NCBI GenBank assembly: GCA_900554205.1 | Contig: USGM01000071.1 | Coordinates: 1 to 16,776, forward strand | Source of the DNA: an uncultured Lachnospiraceae bacterium | GTDB taxonomy: Bacteria > Bacillota > Clostridia > Lachnospirales > Lachnospiraceae | Direction of reading: 5' to 3' | DNA: 16,776 nt | Shown: positions 12,498-16,776 of the stretch, one piece after another | Position numbering within the stretch: position 1 is the first letter of the stretch | How the letters are laid out: every line of letters begins with the position of its first letter | The notes under the pieces: generated by a model | Seen by the model: the letters and a program-made list of their open reading frames with translations, nothing else | The model's database searches: none | What the model was told of the DNA's origin: nothing | Position numbers and translations under genes: made by a program

Positions 12498-13577
12498 CTA
12501 GCCCTCTTCGTTCAGCTTGCTCAGCTTCGCAGCCTGGTCGGCTGCGATACACGCATCAATGATCTCCTGAATATCTCCGTTCATGATCTTATCCAGCTTG
12601 TAGAGCGTCAGCCCGATGCGGTGATCCGTGACGCGCCCCTGCGGGAAGTTGTAGGTACGGATTTTCTCGGAACGGTCTCCCGTGCCGATCTGGCTCCTTC
12701 TCATCTCCGCCTCCGCATCATGTCTCTGCTGCTGCTCGATGTCATACAGCTTTGCCCTCAGCAGTGCAAACGCCTTCGCCTTATTCTGGATCTGTGATTT
12801 CTCCGTCTGGCTGTACACAACAATGCCCGTCGGATAGTGGGTCAGACGCACAGCGGAATCCGTCGTATTGACGCACTGTCCGCCGTTTCCCGATGCTCTC
12901 ATGACATCGATACGGATGTCCTTGTCATCGATCACAATATCAATGTCATCGTCCACCTCCGGCATCACCGCCACACTGATGGTGGAGGTATGGATACGCC
13001 CGCCGCTCTCCGTCTCCGGCACACGCTGGACGCGGTGGACACCGCTCTCATATTTCATGCGGGAATAAGCGCCCTGACCGTTAATCATGAACTGTACTTC
13101 CTTCATACCGCCGATACCGATCTCATCGACGTTCATTGTCTCTACCTTCCAGCGCTGGCTCTCCGCATAGTGCACATACATACGGTAGATCTCCGCCGCA
13201 AAAAGCGCAGCCTCGTCTCCGCCCGCTCCCGCGCGGATCTCCACGATGACATTCTTTTCATCGTTCGGGTCCTTCGGCAAGAGCAGAATCTTCAATTCCT
13301 GCTCCAGCTCCTCGACACGCTTCTTGCTGTCATTCAGGGTCTCCTTGATCATGGCACGCATTTCTTCATCGTTCTCGCCTTCAAGCATCTCCAACGAATC
13401 CTCGATATCCTGCTTGCACTTCTTATACTCCGTATAAGCGTCCACGATCGGTGTCAGGTCGCTCTGCTCCTTCATCAGCTTGCGAAAGCGCTCCTGATTA
13501 TTTGTCACAGTGGGCTCATGCAGTTCCCCCATGATCTCTTCAAAACGAATTAATAAATCTTCCAGCTTGTCAAACAT
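12498..13577 (-). CDS. prfA: Peptide chain release factor 1
   Basis: 359 residues, normal RF-1 length. RF-1 reads UAA and UAG in the ribosomal A site and triggers release of the finished protein. Visible: the N-terminal helical domain (about 1-105), the codon-recognition loop PET at 187-189 (the P-x-T motif of RF-1, as against SPF in RF-2) in VQRVPETESGGRIHTS, and the catalytic GGQ at 232-234 in GNGGQCVNTTDSAVRL. The residue after GGQ is Cys, where E. coli has His. The ATG at 13577 has GGAG six bases upstream. It lies 18 bases after prmC, whose product methylates the GGQ glutamine, and ends at a strong terminator. Confidence 0.97.
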   Translation of the reverse strand: MFDKLEDLLIRFEEIMGELHEPTVTNNQERFRKLMKEQSDLTPIVDAYTEYKKCKQDIEDSLEMLEGENDEEMRAMIKETLNDSKKRVEELEQELKILLLPKDPNDEKNVIVEIRAGAGGDEAALFAAEIYRMYVHYAESQRWKVETMNVDEIGIGGMKEVQFMINGQGAYSRMKYESGVHRVQRVPETESGGRIHTSTISVAVMPEVDDDIDIVIDDKDIRIDVMRASGNGGQCVNTTDSAVRLTHYPTGIVVYSQTEKSQIQNKAKAFALLRAKLYDIEQQQRHDAEAEMRRSQIGTGDRSEKIRTYNFPQGRVTDHRIGLTLYKLDKIMNGDIQEIIDACIAADQAAKLSKLNEEG

Positions 13578-13595
13578 AAATTACTCCAATCTCTT

Positions 13596-14438
13596 CTATA
13601 CTTCAAAGCCAAGGGTTCCCAGAACCACTCTGTCCAGTCCCCCGTAATCCTTCTTCACTTCAACCTCAAGAAAACCGTTCTCCTCCATCAGCCGCTTTAC
13701 TGCCTCTCCCTGATCGTAGCCGATCTCAAAAAGCAGCATGCCGCCCGGCTTGAGATATGCCCTGCAATCTGCGAGTATCCGCCGGTAAAAGTGCAGTCCG
13801 TCCGCACTTCCGTCCAACGCCTGCCGCGGCTCGTGCTCCCTCACCTCCGGCATCAGCGTGTCAATGACATCCGAACAGATATAAGGCGGATTCGACACCA
13901 GCAGATCGAATTTTCCTTCGACCGCTTCAAAGAGGTCACTTCTTATAAACGCGGCATTTTCCAGTCCAAGCTGTACTCTGTTCCGCTCCGCGACCTTCAA
14001 TGCCTCCTCCGAGATGTCCGCCCCTATTCCCTCACAATCATTGGAATACTTGAGAAGGCTGAGCAGAATACACCCCGAACCGGTACACATATCCAGAATC
14101 CTCATGCCGTCATGAAGCTCCTGTAGCGCCTCCTCAACCAGCAGCTCCGTATCCTGCCTTGGTATCAGCACATTTTCATCGACATAGAAATCGAGCCCCA
14201 TAAAGCTCTGCCTGCCGATAATCTGCTGCAAGGGAATGTGTGCAGAACGCTTTTCGAGCATTTCCTTATATTGCGCCAGTTCTTCCTCCGTGACATTTCT
14301 GTCGCCGTGTACAAGCAGCGTATTTCTGTCTGTCCCGCAGATTTCCTCCAGAAGCAGTCTGGCATCCAGCTCCGCTTCCTCTATTCCCGCTGCCGCTAAG
14401 GTTCCTTTTCCCGTTTCAAATGCTTCCCTGTAATTCAT
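13596..14438 (-). CDS. prmC: Release factor glutamine methyltransferase
   Basis: 280 residues. PrmC transfers a methyl group from S-adenosylmethionine to the glutamine of the GGQ motif in release factors RF-1 and RF-2. An N-terminal helical release factor-binding domain (about 1-85) is followed by a Rossmann methyltransferase domain with the SAM-binding motif LDMCTGSGCI (115-124) and the substrate-binding NPPY at 183-186, which marks glutamine/adenine N-methyltransferases. The start ATG overlaps the stop of the DUF1385 gene by four bases (ATGA), so the two are translationally coupled; the Shine-Dalgarno sequence is weak (GGAA), which agrees with coupling. Its substrate gene prfA follows directly. 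Confidence 0.96.
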   Translation of the reverse strand: MNYREAFETGKGTLAAAGIEEAELDARLLLEEICGTDRNTLLVHGDRNVTEEELAQYKEMLEKRSAHIPLQQIIGRQSFMGLDFYVDENVLIPRQDTELLVEEALQELHDGMRILDMCTGSGCILLSLLKYSNDCEGIGADISEEALKVAERNRVQLGLENAAFIRSDLFEAVEGKFDLLVSNPPYICSDVIDTLMPEVREHEPRQALDGSADGLHFYRRILADCRAYLKPGGMLLFEIGYDQGEAVKRLMEENGFLEVEVKKDYGGLDRVVLGTLGFEV

Positions 14439-15436
14439 GGCGTTCCGTCAGCGGCCTGTTCCTCATCCGCTGTTTTTTCCGTGTCCTCCATCCATGTCTC
14501 GTCAACCTCATAGCCGAAGTTGTCGTAAAGATATTTTTTCCAGTCAAACACTGCCTCAACCGCAGCGATGGCAACCTCCACCATCTGCTTATCCGGCTCC
14601 TTGGTCGTCATCCTCTGAATCCACATTCCGGGCGCCGATATAATGCGCACCAGAATATTGTCACTGCGGCCCGCAAGCCGGATGATCTCATAGGAGATAC
14701 CCGCGACAACAGGCATCAGCAAAATACGCAGAACCACCTTCTGTACCGGGCTCTCCACGCGGATAAAAAAGAACAGCACAATGCTGACAAACAGTACGAA
14801 AAAGATAAAGCTCGTCCCGCAGCGCTTGTGCAGTCTCGAGCTGCGCATGACGTTATGCACCGTCAACGGACGCCCCTTTTCAATACAGTTGATACACTTA
14901 TGCTCCGCTCCATGATAGCGGTACAATCTCCTGATGTCCTTCATCAGGCTGATTGCCCAGATATACAGAATGAAAATTGCAATGCGGATCACGCCCTCAA
15001 TGATTGCCATCAGTGATGCGTTCCGCACAAACCCCTTGCAGAGTGATGCGAGGAAATACGGCAGCACGACAAAAATGCCCACCGCAAGAACAATGGAAAA
15101 GATCGTAACCAGTGCAGTCGCAAACTTTTCGCCGCCTTCCGAGCCCTTTCCTTTCTTGCCTTCCACATCCTCCTCTTCATAAAAGCTGGCAGAATAGTTC
15201 AGGCATTTCATTCCCAGCACAAGGGAATCTATAAAGTTAAAAATACCGCGCACAAACGGGATGTTATTTATTTTGTTGCCGTGCAGCAGCCCCTGATAAT
15301 TTTCCAGTTCGACCGCTATCTCACCGTCCGGCTTCCGCACTGCCACTGCGTATTTTTCCTGATTCTTCACCATAACGCCTTCCAATACCGCCTGTCCGCC
15401 GATACCGGAATAGCATCTGTTCCTTTTCTTAGCCAT
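14435..15436 (-). CDS. DUF1385 (YqhQ-like) membrane protein
   Basis: 333 residues; ATG at 15436 with GGAG ten bases upstream. The N terminus reads GIGGQAVLEGVMVKNQEKYA (11-30), the usual opening of DUF1385. About four hydrophobic segments suitable for membrane spanning lie near 106-131, 142-165, 208-225 and 235-255. Between the second and third is the family's conserved patch YHGAEHK (174-180), then C181, C184 and SRLHKRCGTSF (200-210); these His and Cys residues could bind metal. The C terminus is acidic and soluble. The function is not known to me. In Clostridia this gene commonly sits between rpmE and prmC, as here, and the 4-base overlap with prmC indicates co-expression with release factor maturation genes. 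Confidence 0.9.
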   Translation of the reverse strand: MAKKRNRCYSGIGGQAVLEGVMVKNQEKYAVAVRKPDGEIAVELENYQGLLHGNKINNIPFVRGIFNFIDSLVLGMKCLNYSASFYEEEDVEGKKGKGSEGGEKFATALVTIFSIVLAVGIFVVLPYFLASLCKGFVRNASLMAIIEGVIRIAIFILYIWAISLMKDIRRLYRYHGAEHKCINCIEKGRPLTVHNVMRSSRLHKRCGTSFIFFVLFVSIVLFFFIRVESPVQKVVLRILLMPVVAGISYEIIRLAGRSDNILVRIISAPGMWIQRMTTKEPDKQMVEVAIAAVEAVFDWKKYLYDNFGYEVDETWMEDTEKTADEEQAADGTP

Positions 15437-15511
15437 GATCCTTCAACTCCATAATTCTGCATTTTATGTTATGCCCACGCCCGCAGGCGCTGTCTTATGC
15501 CAAAAGAACTT

Positions 15512-15547
15512 AAAAAAGGTTGAGATACCAGTACCTCAACCTTTTTT
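15512..15547 (-). terminator. Terminator of rpmE, usable in both directions
   Basis: AAAAAAGGTTGAG (15512-15524) and CTCAACCTTTTTT (15535-15547) are exact inverted copies with a 10-base loop; T runs are present on both strands. It lies nine bases after the rpmE stop codon. No good promoter is visible between it and the DUF1385 gene, whose transcription start is therefore unclear. Confidence 0.9.
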
Positions 15548-15555
15548 CGCAATTC

Positions 15556-15756
15556 TTATTTAACGCCGTACTTCTTGTTGAACTTCTCAATACGTCCATC
15601 GGCTCTTGCTGTCTTCTGCTGGCCGGTGTAGAATGAGTGGCACTTGGAACAAACTTCTACATGGATTTCAGGCTTTGTAGAACCGGTTACAAAAGTGTTG
15701 CCGCAGTTGCAGGTTACGGTTGCCTGATAGTACTGGGGATGGATTCCTTCTTTCAT
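15556..15756 (-). CDS. rpmE: 50S ribosomal protein L31, zinc-binding type
   Basis: 66 residues from the ATG at 15756, preceded by AGAGGTG about eight bases upstream; the in-frame ATG at 15846 would add 30 residues and lies within the promoter spacer region. It starts MKEGIHPQYYQATVTCNCGN. The four cysteines of the zinc ribbon are intact: Cys16, Cys18, Cys36 and Cys39, so this is the zinc-containing (C+) form of L31, which sits at the 50S-30S contact. It has its own promoter and terminator and lies 135 bases after rho, the conserved order in Clostridia. Confidence 0.97.
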   Translation of the reverse strand: MKEGIHPQYYQATVTCNCGNTFVTGSTKPEIHVEVCSKCHSFYTGQQKTARADGRIEKFNKKYGVK

Positions 15757-15834
15757 CTCTTTCACCTCTCTATATGATCGCATTATTTTTTTGTTCTCAT
15801 CCGCACTGCTTATGGAACCACAAACAGCGGTATT

Positions 15835-15863
15835 ATTGTACCACACGGTTCGTCTCAGTGCAA
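15835..15863 (-). promoter_or_regulatory. Promoter of rpmE
   Basis: TTGCAC (15858-15863), a 17-base spacer and TACAAT (15835-15840), located between rho and rpmE. The inferred 5' UTR is about 70 bases, with no clear regulatory fold. Confidence 0.75.
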
Positions 15864-15891
15864 GATATATTTGAATTATTTTGTCAGATTC

Positions 15892-16776
15892 TTAAATAAA
15901 TTTGTTTTTCTTTACCATCTGCACAAATTCATTATTGTTTTTCGTTCTGGCAAACATGTCAAGGATGCGATCCGTCGCCTCATCCGGCTTCAGTCCGTTG
16001 AGTGCCTTGCGCATGATATTGATTGCTTCCAGTTCCTCGCCGTTCAGCAGCAGATCCTCTCTTCTCGTGCCGGACTTTGCGAGATCGATAGCAGGGAAGA
16101 TGCGCTTCTCGGAGAGCTTACGGTCAAGTACCATTTCCATGTTACCGGTTCCCTTAAATTCCTCGTAGACAACATCATCCATCTTACTTCCGGTGTCTAC
16201 CAGTGCTGTCGCAAGAACCGTCAGGCTGCCGCCCTCACGCATATTTCTCGCCGCACCGAAAAATCTCTTCGGCATGTGAAGCGCCGCAGGATCAAGACCA
16301 CCCGACAGGGTACGTCCGCTGGGCGGAACGACAAGGTTGTACGCTCTTGTAAGTCTTGTGATGCTGTCGAGAAGGATCACGACATCCTTCTTATGTTCTA
16401 CCAGTCTCTTCGCACGCTCGATCACCATCTCGGACACGCGCTTATGATGCTCCGGCAATTCATCAAAGGTGTAATAGATCACCTCGACGTTGTCCCCGTG
16501 GATCGCCTCCTTGATGTCCGTCACTTCCTCGGGACGCTCATCAATCAGCAGGATCAGCATATGCATATGAGGGTTTGTCCGCAAAATAGACTTTGCAACC
16601 TCCTTGAGCAGGGTTGTCTTACCTGCCTTCGGCGGGGAAACGATCATACCACGCTGTCCCTTGCCGACCGGGCTGACAAGATCCATGACACGCATTGCCA
16701 CGCTGCAGCCGGGTGTTTCAAGCCGGATGCGCTCATCAGGGAAAATAGGAGTCATGTCCTCAAAAGCAACCCTCTT
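15892..16776 (-). CDS. rho: Transcription termination factor Rho, C-terminal part (start lies beyond the window)
   Basis: The last 294 residues of Rho; the frame stays open to the window edge and the first visible residues (KRVAFEDM) are mid-protein. Rho is a hexameric RNA-dependent ATPase that pulls RNA out of the elongating polymerase. Visible in order: TPIFPDERIRLE at the start of the ATPase domain, Walker A in SPPKAGKTTLLKE (about 47-59 of the visible part), the Walker B strand VVILLDSITRL, the conserved loop PPSGRTLSGGLDP, then IFPAIDLAKSGTRRE and the C-terminal NNNEF near the end. Motifs appear intact. The N-terminal RNA-binding domain, which varies between species, is outside the window. 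No clear hairpin terminator follows. Confidence 0.98.
   Translation of the reverse strand, partial: KRVAFEDMTPIFPDERIRLETPGCSVAMRVMDLVSPVGKGQRGMIVSPPKAGKTTLLKEVAKSILRTNPHMHMLILLIDERPEEVTDIKEAIHGDNVEVIYYTFDELPEHHKRVSEMVIERAKRLVEHKKDVVILLDSITRLTRAYNLVVPPSGRTLSGGLDPAALHMPKRFFGAARNMREGGSLTVLATALVDTGSKMDDVVYEEFKGTGNMEMVLDRKLSEKRIFPAIDLAKSGTRREDLLLNGEELEAINIMRKALNGLKPDEATDRILDMFARTKNNNEFVQMVKKNKFI

Noticed and set aside
12837..13553. Plus-strand open frame of about 238 codons opposite prfA
   Set aside because: Antisense to a complete RF-1 gene, with unusual His/Leu/Asp composition and no ribosome binding site.

Overview
The window reads as a piece of chromosome from a low-GC Gram-positive, most likely a Lachnospiraceae-type member of the Clostridia. 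This is inferred from a T-box leader before thrS, an attenuated infC-rpmI-rplT leader, strong GGAGG-type ribosome binding sites, many hairpin-plus-U-run terminators, and the block rho / rpmE / DUF1385 / prmC / prfA, an order I associate with Clostridia. Every gene I can support is on the minus strand, so transcription runs from the high-numbered end to position 1. I see no mobile element, phage gene, CRISPR array or replication origin.

From the right edge: 16776-12498 holds rho (C-terminal 294 residues only), rpmE with its own promoter and terminator, then DUF1385 membrane protein - prmC - prfA as a tight unit (4-nt overlap, then 18-nt gap) closed by a strong terminator. PrmC methylates the release factor encoded just downstream. 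Positions 12497-12121 contain no intact gene: a promoter, a decayed reading frame with an in-frame TAG, and the promoter of the next gene. Positions 12120-8819 carry a stand-alone protein related to 2-hydroxyacyl-CoA dehydratase / activase-associated proteins, a lipoprotein cyclophilin, a CarD-type RNA polymerase-binding regulator (probably a GTG start), and an unrecognised 128-residue protein, mostly each with its own promoter.

Positions 8809-4577 are translation genes under RNA control: a threonine T-box (specifier ACC) before thrS, a tandem DUF1540 Cys-rich protein, then infC-rpmI-rplT behind a promoter and a leader ending in an intrinsic terminator. In that leader an upstream segment can pair with the terminator's 5' arm, and infC most likely begins with AUU. 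Positions 4545-1 hold a Cof-type HAD phosphatase, tRNA-Gly(CCC), a MalT/LAL-type LuxR regulator, a small secreted lipoprotein, and the N-terminal third of mannonate dehydratase (uxuA).

Most of the window is conserved housekeeping. The points that merit a second look are the infC leader switch and AUU start, the hairpin across the cyclophilin transcription start, the decayed gene before the dehydratase-like gene, the orphan dehydratase-like protein itself, the LuxR-lipoprotein pair and the unrecognised 128-residue protein. I do not see convincing evidence of a wholly new system.
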